In this document: in pieces, positions 32,920-43,131 of the stretch
Layout: the number at the start of each line of letters is the position of its first letter
Position numbering within the stretch: the first letter of the stretch is position 1
Assembly: GCF_050003625.1 (NCBI RefSeq)
Contig: NC_134398.1
Location: forward strand, 199,337,700 to 199,401,699
From: Haematobia irritans
Lineage: Eukaryota; Arthropoda; Insecta; Diptera; Muscidae
Direction: 5' to 3'
Length of the DNA: 64,000 nucleotides
The notes under the pieces: model-generated
Seen by the model: only the letters and a program-made list of their open reading frames with translations
What the model was told of the DNA's origin: nothing
Database searches by the model: none
Translations under genes and position numbers: made by a program

Positions 32920-33550
32920 AAGTTATGTTTTGATTTCCGATTTCAGGCAAATCGGAAAAAATTTCAGGCAAATCAGAAAAAAATTTCATGAAAATCGTAT
33001 AAAAATTGCGGTGTCTAGATACTTAAGAAACCAAATCAGTAGGTCTCTTTATATGGAGGCTGTATCAAAACATGCACTGATATGACCTACATGTGATACA
33101 TATATGTGTGGGAGATATATTTAAATCTGGATCAATTTTGATATTTTTTTTGCAGATTTATCTTATATATACACGCAGAGAAGGAATATGATCACCTCAA
33201 ACATGTTTCAAGAGCAAAATGTTATTTTTGTATGGTGACCATGTAACATGTTTGTCACTAAAATGTTATTTTCTCGTCAAATATAACCTGCTTGCCGAGA
33301 TCAGATACATGATTTCCGAGAAAATAACATGGTTGCGAAAACCATGTTACATGGTCACCACCCAAAAATAACATTTTGCTCTTAAAACATGTTTGAGGTG
33401 ATCATATTCCTTCTCTGGGTGTACATAGGGCATGACTCGGGTTAGATTGACTCAGGAGGTTGTTCTGAGACGATCGGTATATATTTTTTGTGGGGTCTAA
33501 AACCAATATTTATGGTAGGCATATTTTAAAAAATGAAAAATAAAAACACA
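32920..33550 (-). mobile_element. Decayed Helentron-like element (family B/D relative), MITE-interrupted
   Basis: TTTCAGGCAAATCGG, GCGGTGTCTAGATACTTAAG and TTTATATGGAGGCTGTATC resemble the element at 59500-59980. After the MITE (33172-33421), GATTGACTCAGGAGG and CGATCGGTATATATTTTTTG match the 5' part of the family B relative at 46800-46860. Confidence 0.6.
33172..33421 (-). mobile_element. 250-bp fold-back MITE, copy 3
   Basis: Same 250-bp length as the copies at 17274 and 17760 but in the opposite orientation (CATGTTTGTCACTAAAATG precedes CGGTTGCGAAAACC-type sequence). Ends CACGCAGAGAAGGAATATG and CATATTCCTTCTCTGGGTG, flanked by TA on both sides (33170-33171, 33422-33423). Confidence 0.9.
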
Positions 33551-34189
33551 AAAAGTTATCTATCGCCAGGATTCGAACACACACCCCAAGACACAATAAG
33601 GATTGCTGAGCGAATATTCTGAGAAAATGAGGTTTAATAAGCAAATATAGACCAAAACTTGTGTTACAATCTCAACTCCTTCAACAAATTTTGTTGGGAT
33701 TGTAAGGGAGAGAGGCAGTACCAACTGCTTACAAAACAATCGAATCAGCGCTGATTTTTGTGGGCGATGTCCCGATTTATAGCAGCTTCAACATAGCGCT
33801 GATATAATTGCTCATTTCAATAACAATATTGCTCAGAAGTGAACAATATTGTTATTGGTATGAAGGAAAACAGCACTACCTTTCGCGCATCTATACTGCA
33901 TGAATTGGTTGCAATAACGTAAACGAATGATCATAAACTTATTTGATTACTCGTTTACGTTATTGCCGCCGATACATGCAGTGTGGATGCACTGCCTACT
34001 TTATTGTATACCAAAAGTGCAACTAAATTTTACTACTGAAATATTTTTTGGTGGGGATAAAGGTTTATGTTCCCATATACAAATATTTATATCTTTACAG
34101 ATTTGGAAATTTTTCTGTACTTCTACAAAATCTCTAGAATTTAAATTTAAATCGGCTAACGCTCTGGGATGAAACACAATGTTAGTTAA
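33551..34189. other. Spacer with a short dyad
   Basis: Unique AT-rich DNA. Near 33836-33860 AACAATATTGTTATTGG follows TAACAATATTGCTC, a local dyad, and GATTACTCGTTTACGTTATTGC near 33950 reverses GCAATAACGTAAACGAATGATC near 33910, a ~20-bp inverted repeat with a short loop. No gene seen. Confidence 0.45.
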
Positions 34190-34291
34190 AAAACAAGTAT
34201 ATACGGCCGTAAGTTCGCCAGGCCGAATCTTATGTACCCTCCACCATGTACCCTCCATTGCGTAGAAACTTCTTCTAACCACTGCCATCCA

Positions 34292-34512
34292 CACGCAGAG
34301 AAGGAATATGATCACCTCAAACATGCTTCAAGAGCAAAATGTTATTTTTGTATGGTGACCATGTAACATGTTTGTCACTAAAATGTTATTTTCTCGTCAA
34401 ATATAACATGCTTGCCGAAATCAGATACATGATTTCCGAGAAAATAACACGGTTGCGAAAACCATGTTACATGGTCACCACCCAAAAATAACATTTTGCT
34501 CTTAAAACATGT
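34292..34512 (-). mobile_element. 250-bp fold-back MITE, copy 4, truncated
   Basis: Starts CACGCAGAGAAGGAATATG like copy 3 but stops at AAAACATGTT, about 30 bp short of the expected end. It runs directly into GCGGTAACGCTTGCC of the Helentron. Comparison with 11740-11780 shows about 20 bp of host (from CAATCGAATT to GGGT) missing too, so one deletion removed the MITE end plus the adjoining host sequence. Confidence 0.85.
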
Positions 34513-35075
34513 TGCGGTAACGCTTGCCGATGGCAAGGTATCTTAAAACCTCCTAACACCGTCTTCAAAATTGTAAATAAATCAATACGTGGTATATATT
34601 AAAATAAAAAAGACCGATTAAATAGGTATATAATTCAGTTTGACAAAATTTTCTATAGAAATACAATTTTGACAAAATTTTGTATAGAAATAAAATTTTG
34701 ACAAAATTTTCTTTAGAAATAAAATTTTAACAAAATTTTCTATAGAAATTAAATTTTAACTACATTTTCCATAGAAATAAAATTTTGACAAAATTTTTTA
34801 AAGAAATAAAATATTTACAAAATTTTCTAAGAAATAAAATTTTGACAAAATTTTCTATACAAATGAAATTTTAACAAAATTTTCTATAGAAATAAAATTT
34901 TAACAAAATTTTCTATAGAAATAAAATTTTGACAAAATTTTCTATAGAAATAAAAATTGGACAAAATTTTCTATAGAAATAAAATTTTGGTAGACTATTT
35001 TTGGCTCGAGTGGCAACCATGATTATGAACCGATATGGACCAATTTTTGTGTGATTGGGGATCGGCTATATATAA

Positions 35076-35142
35076 CAATGAACTGAATAGTCTAAGTGAT
35101 TCTGAAACTTAATCGGGCTGCCACTTTAACCAAACCTAACTA
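35076..35142 (+). mobile_element. SINE 3'-tail fragment
   Basis: ATGAACTGAATAGTCTAAGT, CGGGCTGCCACTTTAACC and AAACCTAAC match the last 65 bp of the tRNA-derived SINE. The body is absent, so this is a 5'-truncated insertion or a remnant. Confidence 0.8.
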
Positions 35143-35935
35143 TAGACCGATATGGACCAATGTTGGTATGGTTGTTAGCGGCCATATACTAACACCACGT
35201 TTCAAATTTGAACCGGATCGGATGAATTTTGCTGCTCCAAGAGGCTCCGGAGGTCAAATCTGGAGAACGGTTTATATGGGGACTATATATAATTATGAAC
35301 CTATATGGACCAATTCTGGTATGGTTGTTAGAGACCATATACCAATACCATGTACCAAATTTCAGCCGAATCGGATGAAATTTGCTTCTCTTTGAGGCTC
35401 CGCAAGCCAAACTTGGGGATCGGTTTATATGGGGGCTACATATAATTATGGACCGATGTGGACCAATTTTTTCATGGATCAGATAAATTTTGCTCCTCCA
35501 AGAGGCTCCGGAGGTCAAATATGGGGATAGGTTTATATGGGGGCTATACATAATTAAAAACTGATTTGAACCAATTTTTGCATGGTTGTTAGAGACCATG
35601 TAATACCAGCATGTACCAAATTTCAAACGGATAGGAAGAATTTTGCTCCTCCAAGAGGCTCCGGAGGTCAAATCTGGGGATCGGTTTATATGGTTTATAT
35701 TTAATTATATTATATTTAATTATGGACCGATATGGACAAATTTTTGCATGGTTATTAGAGACTATATACTGACATCATATATCAAATTTCAACCGGATCG
35801 GATGAATTTTGCTCTTCCAAGAGGCTCCGGAGTTCAAATCTGGGGATCGGTTTATATGGGGGCTCTATAACATATAATTAAGGACTGATATGGACAAATT
35901 TTTGCATGGTTATTAAAGACCATATACCAACACAA

Positions 35936-36277
35936 AGGAGCCACCGTGGTGCAATGGTTAGCATGCCCGTCTTGCATACACAAGGTCGTGGGTTCGATTT
36001 CTGCTTCGACCGAACACCAAAAAGTGTTTCAGCGGTGGATTATCCCACCTCAGTAATGCTGGTGACATTTCTGAGGGTTTCAAAGCTTCTCTAAGTGGTT
36101 TCACTGCAATGTGGAACGCCGTTCGGACTCGGCTATAAAAAGGAGGTCCCTTGTCATTGAGCTTAACATGGAATCGGGCAGCGCTCAGTGAAAAGAGAGA
36201 AGTTCACCAATGTGGTATCACAATGGGCTGAATAGTCTAAGTGATCCTGATACAACAGGCTACCACCTAACCTAACC
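35936..36277 (+). mobile_element. tRNA-derived SINE, copy 3, with 13-bp target duplication
   Basis: Full copy: GAGCCACCGTGGTGCAATGG head, GGTTCGATTTC (B box with one substitution, TTC for TCC), body with TATAAAAAGGAGGTCCC, tail CCACCTAACCTAACC. The flanks TATACCAACACAA occur at 35923-35935 and 36278-36290, an exact 13-bp duplication of Helentron sequence. The B-box change may reduce pol III transcription. Confidence 0.93.
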
Positions 36278-36803
36278 TATACCAACACAACGTACCAAAT
36301 TTTAACCATATCGGATGAGTTTTGCTCCCCAAGATGCTCCGTAGGTCATATGAGGGCTATATATAATTATGGTTTATATGGGGGCTATATATAATTATGG
36401 ACCAATTTTTGCTTGACTCTTAAATACCATATACTAACACCACGTACCAAATTTCAACCGGATCGGATAAATTTGCTTCTCTAAGAGGCTCGGCATGCTA
36501 AATCTGGGGGTCGGTATATATGGGGACTATACGTGAAAATGGTCCTATATGGCCCGACCTACATCAATAACAAGTACTTATGTCATGTTTTAAGTCGATA
36601 GCTTGTTTCGTTCGGAAGTTAGAGTGATTTCAACAGACGGACGGATGGACGTACGGACATACTTTGATCGACACCGAATTTCACCACGACCCAGAATATA
36701 TATACTTTATGGGGTTTTAGAGCAATATTTCGATGTGTTACAAATGGAATGACAATGTTAATATACAACCATCCCATGGTGGAGGGTAGCAAAGTACTAC
36801 ATA

Positions 36804-38115
36804 CGAGGGCAGTTCGGAAACTTCTTAGCTTAGCACAAAAAGCGTTGTATAAACAGAAAATAGTTAAGTGTTTTGGAAACTTCCGTCTCTGTTATGAACA
36901 CATGTTAAATTTTGTTTGGTTCTGGCAATTCCTTCATATAGAAACTGGTGTTCAAAAAAGACGCATCCGCAATTTTTTTACAGTGGAAAAATTAGAACTG
37001 CGTGCTGTCATTAAATATTTACATAAAAAAGGTTTATCGGGACAAGAAATTCATAATGATATGGCGAATGTGTTAGATGAAAGTGCTTCATATGGTACAG
37101 TAAAAATTTGGGTTGCTGAATTTAAACGTGGTCATACAAGCATTGAAGATGAACCACGTAGTGGTCGTCCAAAAACAGCAACAACAGCAGAAATTGTAGC
37201 CAAAATGCATGATATGGTATTAAATGATAGGCGAATAAAAGTGCGTGAAATTGCTAATATCATGGGAATCTCAAATGATCGAGTCAATTTAATTTTGCAT
37301 GAAGAACTACAGATGAAAAAGCTTTCTGCAAGATGGGTGCCGCATTTGTTAACAGTCGATCAAAAACGCATAAGAATTAACATTTCCCAAGCTTGATCGT
37401 TTTGAGCGAAATAAAATGGATTTTAAGCGTCGTTTCATAACTGTTGATGAGACATGGATCCACCACTATATATAGTGGTGGATCCTGGAGTATACTCCAG
37501 AGACAAAAGAACAATCCAAACAATGGACTGAAGCTGGAGGAAGTGTCCCAAAGAAGGCAAAAACAATTCAATCGGCTGGTAAGGTTATGGCAACGCTGTC
37601 TTGGGACTTCAAAGGTATTTTATTGATTGACTATCTGCAAGAGGGTAAAACAATAAATTCAGAGTACTATTGCTAACTTTTGGATCAATTAAATGTACAA
37701 ATTCGAGAAAAACGTCCTGGCTTACAACACAAAAAAAATAAGTTTTCATCAAGATAACGCACCAGCGCACAAGAGTGTTTTAACACTGGCTAAAATCAAC
37801 GAATTAAAGTACGAGTTGCTTGACTACCCACCTTATTCTCCTGATTTAGCACCCAGTGCATTTCACTTGTTCCCAAATCTAAAAAAATTCCTTGCTGGCA
37901 AGCGTTTTACCTCAAATGAAGATGCAATTGCAGTTGTAAACCACTATTTTGAAGACCTTGAGGAAAACTATTTTAATCAAGGGATAGAATTGCTAGAAAA
38001 GCGTTGGACTAAGTGTATTGAAGTTTCAGGAGATTATATTGAAAAATAAAAAATATTTTTAAAAACTAACTATTCTCTTTCATTGATAGCCTAAGAAGTT
38101 TCCGAACCGCCCTCG
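36804..38115 (+). mobile_element. mariner element with both terminal inverted repeats (1312 bp)
   Basis: Left end CGAGGGCAGTTCGGAAACTT and right end (complement) CGAGGGCGGTTCGGAAACTT differ at one base, with matching to about base 25. TA lies immediately outside both ends (36802-36803 and 38116-38117), the standard mariner target duplication. The 1.3-kb length is typical of a full-size mariner. The transposase inside is dead (see the pseudogene at 36950). It inserted just beyond the 5' end of a family A Helentron. Confidence 0.95.
36950..38049 (+). pseudogene. mariner transposase, multiply disrupted
   Basis: Would catalyse cut-and-paste at TA sites. Helix-turn-helix region 36980-37390: VKIWVAEFKRGHTSIEDEPR, the mariner hallmark RSGRPK, then ISNDRVNLILHEEL and WVPHLLT. 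Lesions: about 5 bp lost near 37393 shifts frame and gives a TGA; a 24-bp insertion at 37471-37494 carries an in-frame TAG; CAA to TAA at 37674; one extra A in the run at 37731-37738. Catalytic motifs survive in pieces: VDETWIHH (Asp at 37446) and HQDNAPAH (Asp at 37753). Exactly 35 codons later, the third catalytic Asp of the DD34D triad is replaced by Ala (GCA at 37858, in APSAFHLF). The C-terminal block runs to TAA at 38047. Inactive for several independent reasons. Confidence 0.93.
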
Positions 38116-38117
38116 TA

Positions 38118-39114
38118 TTGTTAATATTATGGCAAAAATACTAGATCCTTTCTAGACGCATTGACTCTCGAGAGCCATCAGTTAGGTATTTTCCCCCTTC
38201 CTTGCTTAGCAAGTATTTTACACAAATGTCCAATGCCCTGTATTATCATAATGATAAATGATATTTTAATCAAACTGTGTCTAAAACAGTATTACTATTA
38301 ATTTCTTTAATTTATTATTCCTCAATAAAATATTTAAAATACCAAAACTTTTGTATAAAATAAATCTATCTACACAAAGAAATTGAATGATTGGTTAAAT
38401 TATTGAAAAATTCAAAATAATTATACACCTGTAAGGACTTACATAAATATTCAATTAAAAATTCTCAATTGAATGAAAGACAATTTTTGAATTTTGTCAA
38501 AGATTATCAAAAGTACAGAGTAATAAAATGTTCCATGTATATCGAAGACAAACGCATACACGCACGCACACCTACTACATCTTATTCTTGATTTCTACCT
38601 TCGAGTAAAAATCTCATTAAAATTTTCTTATAATTAAATGTCAACATATGCAAATAGAATTTTCAACATTAAAATACAAATACACACAAACTCTCGCACA
38701 CTATGTATCTTAGACAGAAACTATGACGCCTGAAGAGTTTGTGTTTGTGTGATATACAGAACGCATAACTCACATTAAATTGCATAAGAAAAATGAAGAA
38801 CTTGATTTAGTACCCAGTATACAATTTGAGGTTTTCGATATTAATGTTATATGATAACACAAAGAAAACCTAGGGTTTTAGAAAATTTTAGTAAAACACA
38901 ATACACAGAATAAAATATCACCAAAATATTTCCAATTAAAACTTTGATTGAAGTTGAAAAATATTTCAATTACTAAATTAATGAATACAATTAACTTTTT
39001 AATCAAGATAGAAGGATTAGATTAATTAAGTCAATGATTGAAAATTTTTAAATTTTCATTAAATATTTAATTGATACAATTAACTTTTTTGTCAAACTTG
39101 AAAGACTAAGTCAC
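38118..39114. other. AT-rich spacer with old fold-back-like pieces
   Basis: Blocks such as AATACAATTAACTTTTTAAT and GATACAATTAACTTTTTTGT (about 38985 and 39073) and ACACAAAGAAA starts (38372, 38859) suggest decayed non-autonomous elements, but no ends can be paired. A CACACGCACGCACACC microsatellite lies near 38560. No gene seen. Confidence 0.4.
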
Positions 39115-39560
39115 CTAAACAAGTAGATACAGTTCGGCCGGGCCGAATGTTAAATACCCACCATCATGAATCAAATATAATAGTTTCATGAATATTCTTC
39201 GTCGCGGCGGGTTACCTGATAAAAATATAGAATTTCAGCGGGTTTTATGACAAATATTCTCCCAAGAAGAATTTTGCACAATTATTAAAGACAAGTATAC
39301 CTTAGTCAAATAAAATTTTCTTTCATATTTAAATACTCATTTTTAATTTGAATCACTTAATTATAAGGAAAAAACGACTTTATATCAGAGAAATGCGTCT
39401 TCTATGCTAAGCAAAAAACGTATTCGTATTTTAAGGACATGAAATTTTTGGCCTCAAGACAATACTTTTTTCAGTGTAATTTACATAATCGGAAATGGAT
39501 ATTTCGATGTTTTGCAAACGGAATGACAAACTTATTATAACCCCATCACCATTCTATGGT
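39115..39560 (-). mobile_element. Helentron family C fragments around a MITE relic
   Basis: AACAAGTAGATACAGTTCGG with CCGGGCCGAATGTTAAATAC is a reversed family C 3' end. At 39500-39560, GATGTTTTGCAAACGGAATG and CACCATTCTATGGTGGAGAG is its 5' end. The middle (about 39290-39480) matches the CACTGAAAAAA-ended relic at 18187, including GAGAAATGCGTCTTCTATGC and TTTTTTCAGTGTAA. Confidence 0.65.
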
Positions 39561-39864
39561 GGAGAGTATACAAATCAGACTGGCAAAAAATGCTAGACCT
39601 TTTGGCATAACCAGACTAATCCAGTGCTATGTCACAAAATTAACAGATTTGGCCTAATCTTCGAGCGTGAAGTCTACCAGCATAAAAAAATAAATTAAAT
39701 TAAAATCGATATTTCGAAATGTTTCCAATAACATTTTATGGTGTTGGGCATTAAAATGGATCGATCCATCCAATCTTAGAGTCTAACATTCTAGAAAATA
39801 TAGAATAATTTCCGTCGTTGTAAGTTACAGAGAAATTATATTTAATTCACCTTCAAAACACTTA

Positions 39865-40012
39865 ATTGGGATAACAACCTAAGAAGTGGTGCAAATTCAG
39901 GGCAACGTCTGTTAAAATGGTGGACGTCATGTGATAAGCCCTTGTTAAACTCATCGCTTCTGGGCCAATTTTGCACCACTTCCGGTTCCGGCGACGCTTT
40001 TGCTGGATTCTT
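39865..40012 (-). mobile_element. MITE-like element E, 5' fragment reversed
   Basis: Reverse complement of the first 150 bp of element E: AAGAAGTGGTGCAAATTC, TGGTGGACGTCATGTGATAA, GGTTCCGGCGACGCTTTTGC, ending GCTGG. Only the CCCAGC-side end is present. Confidence 0.65.
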
Positions 40013-40250
40013 AAATAAGGAAATACTGTTTATATCCCAAACCTATTTCAACGATACCCCAGAAATCCTTATGTTTACTAATTCGGTAGGGTGGGTTTAG
40101 GTAGTCTTTTTTTTCTTTTTTTTTTTTTGAAAGAAAAGCTTCTTCAAAATTTGACCAATGATTTCCAAATAAGAACTTTTTTAAAATTTTGTTTTAGATT
40201 TTAGTTAGTTAGTCATCCTAAACAAATAAATTAAAATTTCCACTCATTGT

Positions 40251-43120
40251 TGTTGTTGTAACAGTTTTTAATGTAGTTTCATCCATTTTGTTCTATGCTT
40301 GTGTAGTTCAGCTGGTAGCCAGATCAAGGAACTCTGCGACAAGGATGGGGTGTGTCCAGAGTGATCTGGTAGTGAGACGGGTAGGCTTAGCTGGGCAAGC
40401 AAAAAGGTGACGAGTGTCATGTGGCCCTTGATTACATATGGGACACACGTATGAATTGAGGCGGATGCACTTGCCTGATCTTAGTTGGGCCAAAACTACC
40501 CTTGTCTGCCGTGGGAGGTCTCTCTCCTCCGGTGCAATGGGCGGCGGTCGGACTCCGAGAACAGGATTAACCTTGTAGCTACTCACCGCTTCAGTTACAG
40601 TATCCTCATGAATCCTGTTCAGATCTGTCTGGTATGCTGCCTGATCTAGAGACTCTCTTTTGTAACGATGGATCTCTGGCTCTAGAAGGTGAAGATCAAC
40701 CCTTACATTCCTGGGTGGAGGTTGTCTATCCACAAGATGGTGATTCGGATGACAACTTCGATGGCAACCCAAGAGGTACTGCTTTGACAACATGTAGTTG
40801 TGTCGACGCACTGGGATGATGTTGGTCTCCGCATAAAGGTGATCCACGGGTGTACTGCGGAGACATCCTGTTGCGGTTCTAAGGGCAGCGTTCTGACAGG
40901 TCTGTATGTTATTCCACTGCGTATCGCTCGTTTGAGGTGTCCACACTGGCGCTGCATAGTTTACCACTGACCGGCCAATTGCCTTATATGTAGTTAACAA
41001 GGTTTCTTTGTCCGCACCCCAAGTGCTGCCGGCAAGCGACTTGAGGACCTTGTTTCTACCGCGGAGCTTATCACAAATTGCAGTGGCATGGGCAGACGAC
41101 TTATAAAGGCTGTCGAATGTGACCCCGAGAATCTTGGGGTAATTTGTTGTCGGAATTGTTTCGCCATCGACTCTGACATTCAACTGCCTGCGTACTTCCG
41201 CCGTCCATGTAGTGAATAGTGTGGCTGAGGATTTGCTGGGAGATATCCTCAAATTTCTTGCAATGAAATAACTGGTAAGATCAGCGAGGTAGACATTTAA
41301 TCGATCGCAAATGTCATCAACAATGGGCCCGGATGCCATGATTGTGCAATCGTCCGCATAAGACACAATCTCGACGCCGTCAGGAGGGGGTGGAATCGAG
41401 GACAGGTAGAGGTTAAACAGTGCCGGAGATATCACCCCGCCCTGGGGAACTCCCTGTTTAACTCTACGGGGTTTTGACTTCTTGTCCCTGAATTCCACGT
41501 ACGACTGGCGTCCACACATATAATTCAGAACCCAACGCTTCGTTCCTGCCGGTAGGGACGTGTTCTCGATGTCCTCGAATAATGTGGCATGGTTGACCGT
41601 ATCGAACGCTTTCGATAGGTCAAGCGCCACGAGGACCGTCCTATGACACGGCTTGGACTGATTAAGTCCCCTATTGATATGTGTCGAAATGGCATGTAAG
41701 GCTGTCGTCGTACGGTGTACCTTACGGAATCCATGTTGATGGTGGGCAGCTGGAAAATTCTCCACAAGGCTGGGGAGGAGTAGTGCTTCAAGTGTCTTGG
41801 CTACTGGCGAGAGAAGGGATATCGGTCTGTACGATTCACCTTTACTCGAATCTTTGCCTGGCTTCAGTAATGGAATCACTCTTCCCATCTTCCAGACATC
41901 GGGTATAATGAGTGATTCCAAGGACAAATTGAGGAGTCTGGTCAGGTACTCAACTCCCAGTATTCCCAGATGCTTCAGCATTGGCATTGAAATTCCGTCG
42001 GGGCCCAGCGCCTTAGATGGTTTCGCGCTGTTGATGACATTGGTAACATCGGCTGCGGTAAATTGTGGTGAGTCGTCGGCTCGGAGACCACGTATGCGAC
42101 GAGTGGCTCTCCTCTTCGCTCTATCACTCTCGGGATGCTCGACAAACAGTCGGTTGAAGTATTTGGAGCATCTCTTCGGATCAGTCACAGTCACGTCGCC
42201 AAAGGTGACTGAAATCCCATCATCCCTTGTAACGGGGTTCGAGAGGGCTCTCACTGTTGACCACAATTTACCAGTTCCTGTGCCTAAGTTACATTGCTTC
42301 AGGTGCTCTAACCAAGTGTTCCTCTTGTGCTCGTCGACTATCTTACTAATCTCTAGATTTAGTTGTCTGATTCTAGGATCAGCAGGGTTAGCACGACGGC
42401 GTTCATCACGCTCGTCTGCGAGTCCCGCCGCTTCGGCTGGGAAGTTGGGCCTCACTTGGGCAATTCGACCAGCGGGTATGAAGCGAGCGGCTGCTGCGTT
42501 GATGATGTCCCGGAACGCCCTCTGGGCAACATGAACATGAGAGGGGGACGGGAGCTCACTGAAGCGGCGATCGGTGTATTCTCTGAAGCCTTCCCAGTTG
42601 GCTTTCTTTTGGTTGATAAACGTCCGGCGTTCAGAGGTTATGAAATCGGAGGGTCGGTTAATGGTGAGAATTATGGGGAGGTGGTCCGATCCCAATGAAA
42701 TGACGGGTTGCCAGGAAACGTCATTTATCAGACCAGGCGACGCTAAAGATAAATCTGGCGAACTGCTGCAGTCACCTATAATTCTCGTGGGGGCCTCTTC
42801 GTTCACCGTGCAAAATGTGGAGTCATCTATCTGCTCTGCCAAAGCTATGCCTCTCTGGTCATTACCTAGGAGTGAATGCCAAAGTTCATGGCGGGCATTA
42901 AAGTCTCCTCGAACCAATCGGTTATGCCCGCACAATAGCCACTCAATGTTTGGGCAATAACCTGGAGCACAGCTACCAACCGGCGGTATATACACATTGT
43001 ATAGCTCTATCTCGGCAGCCCCAGACTTGACTGATACCCCTATACATTCCATATACGGGTCACTAGTGTCTGGCACAAGCGGGATAGGTCTATACTGCAC
43101 GGAACGGTGTATTATGAAAG
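40251..43120 (-). mobile_element. Young 5'-truncated LINE, GC-rich, 11-bp target duplication
   Basis: CCACTCATTGT occurs at 40240-40250 and 43121-43131 and brackets the element exactly. On the minus strand it runs from mid-endonuclease to a 57-bp 3' UTR ending CTGTTACAACAACAA, a short CAA-repeat tail. GC content is visibly higher than in the flanks and the frame has no lesion over more than 930 codons, so insertion is recent. The 5' end (about 75 codons of endonuclease plus any ORF1 and promoter) is missing, so it is dead on arrival. The clade is in the Jockey/LOA/I assemblage by motif style; not resolved further. Confidence 0.95.
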
Positions 43121-43124
43121 CCAC
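40308..43124 (-). CDS. LINE ORF2: partial endonuclease plus reverse transcriptase
   Basis: 938 codons, uninterrupted. The protein would nick target DNA and reverse-transcribe the element RNA there. Residues 1-155 are the C-terminal half of an APE-type endonuclease: YNVYIPP (42), GDFNARHELW (73-82, catalytic Asp/Asn), SLGSDHLPI (143-151, the SDH motif); the N-terminal catalytic Asn and Glu are lost. Reverse transcriptase: KALGPDGISMPMLKHL (371), YRPISLLSPVAKTLE (432), ALDLSKAFDTVNH (500-512), KQGVPQGGVISPALFNLYL (556-574), SYADD (588-592). The C-terminus holds CPICNQGPHDTRHLFAC, a CCHC-type zinc-binding motif (about 893-909). No RNase H seen. Residue 1 is a GTG within the target duplication directly after a TGA, so it marks the truncation point and not a real start. 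Confidence 0.95.
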   Translation of the reverse strand: MAFIIHRSVQYRPIPLVPDTSDPYMECIGVSVKSGAAEIELYNVYIPPVGSCAPGYCPNIEWLLCGHNRLVRGDFNARHELWHSLLGNDQRGIALAEQIDDSTFCTVNEEAPTRIIGDCSSSPDLSLASPGLINDVSWQPVISLGSDHLPIILTINRPSDFITSERRTFINQKKANWEGFREYTDRRFSELPSPSHVHVAQRAFRDIINAAAARFIPAGRIAQVRPNFPAEAAGLADERDERRRANPADPRIRQLNLEISKIVDEHKRNTWLEHLKQCNLGTGTGKLWSTVRALSNPVTRDDGISVTFGDVTVTDPKRCSKYFNRLFVEHPESDRAKRRATRRIRGLRADDSPQFTAADVTNVINSAKPSKALGPDGISMPMLKHLGILGVEYLTRLLNLSLESLIIPDVWKMGRVIPLLKPGKDSSKGESYRPISLLSPVAKTLEALLLPSLVENFPAAHHQHGFRKVHRTTTALHAISTHINRGLNQSKPCHRTVLVALDLSKAFDTVNHATLFEDIENTSLPAGTKRWVLNYMCGRQSYVEFRDKKSKPRRVKQGVPQGGVISPALFNLYLSSIPPPPDGVEIVSYADDCTIMASGPIVDDICDRLNVYLADLTSYFIARNLRISPSKSSATLFTTWTAEVRRQLNVRVDGETIPTTNYPKILGVTFDSLYKSSAHATAICDKLRGRNKVLKSLAGSTWGADKETLLTTYKAIGRSVVNYAAPVWTPQTSDTQWNNIQTCQNAALRTATGCLRSTPVDHLYAETNIIPVRRHNYMLSKQYLLGCHRSCHPNHHLVDRQPPPRNVRVDLHLLEPEIHRYKRESLDQAAYQTDLNRIHEDTVTEAVSSYKVNPVLGVRPPPIAPEERDLPRQTRVVLAQLRSGKCIRLNSYVCPICNQGPHDTRHLFACPAKPTRLTTRSLWTHPILVAEFLDLATS

Positions 43125-43131
43125 TCATTGT

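Larger units (their letters stand above)
34190..36790 (-). mobile_element. Helentron family A copy with three nested insertions
   Basis: Reads 3' to 5' on the plus strand: AACAAGTATATACGGCCGTA and CGCCAGGCCGAATC hairpin at 34190-34235, CGGTAACGCTTGCCGATGG, a 30-bp array in reverse (34640-34990), TGGCTCGAGTGGCAACC, then units with GGATCGGTTTATATGGG. It ends with GACGGACGGATGGACG and CCATGGTGGAGGGTA (36775-36789). Nested within are a truncated MITE (34292-34512), a SINE tail fragment (35076-35142) and a full SINE (35936-36277). A mariner inserted 12 bp past its 5' end. Confidence 0.88.

Noticed and set aside
36749..36950. N-terminal extension of the mariner frame
   Set aside because: It runs through the left inverted repeat into the Helentron and is simply open upstream sequence.
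41797..42534. 245-codon plus-strand frame opposite the LINE
   Set aside because: A shadow of the GC-rich LINE reverse transcriptase frame on the minus strand.
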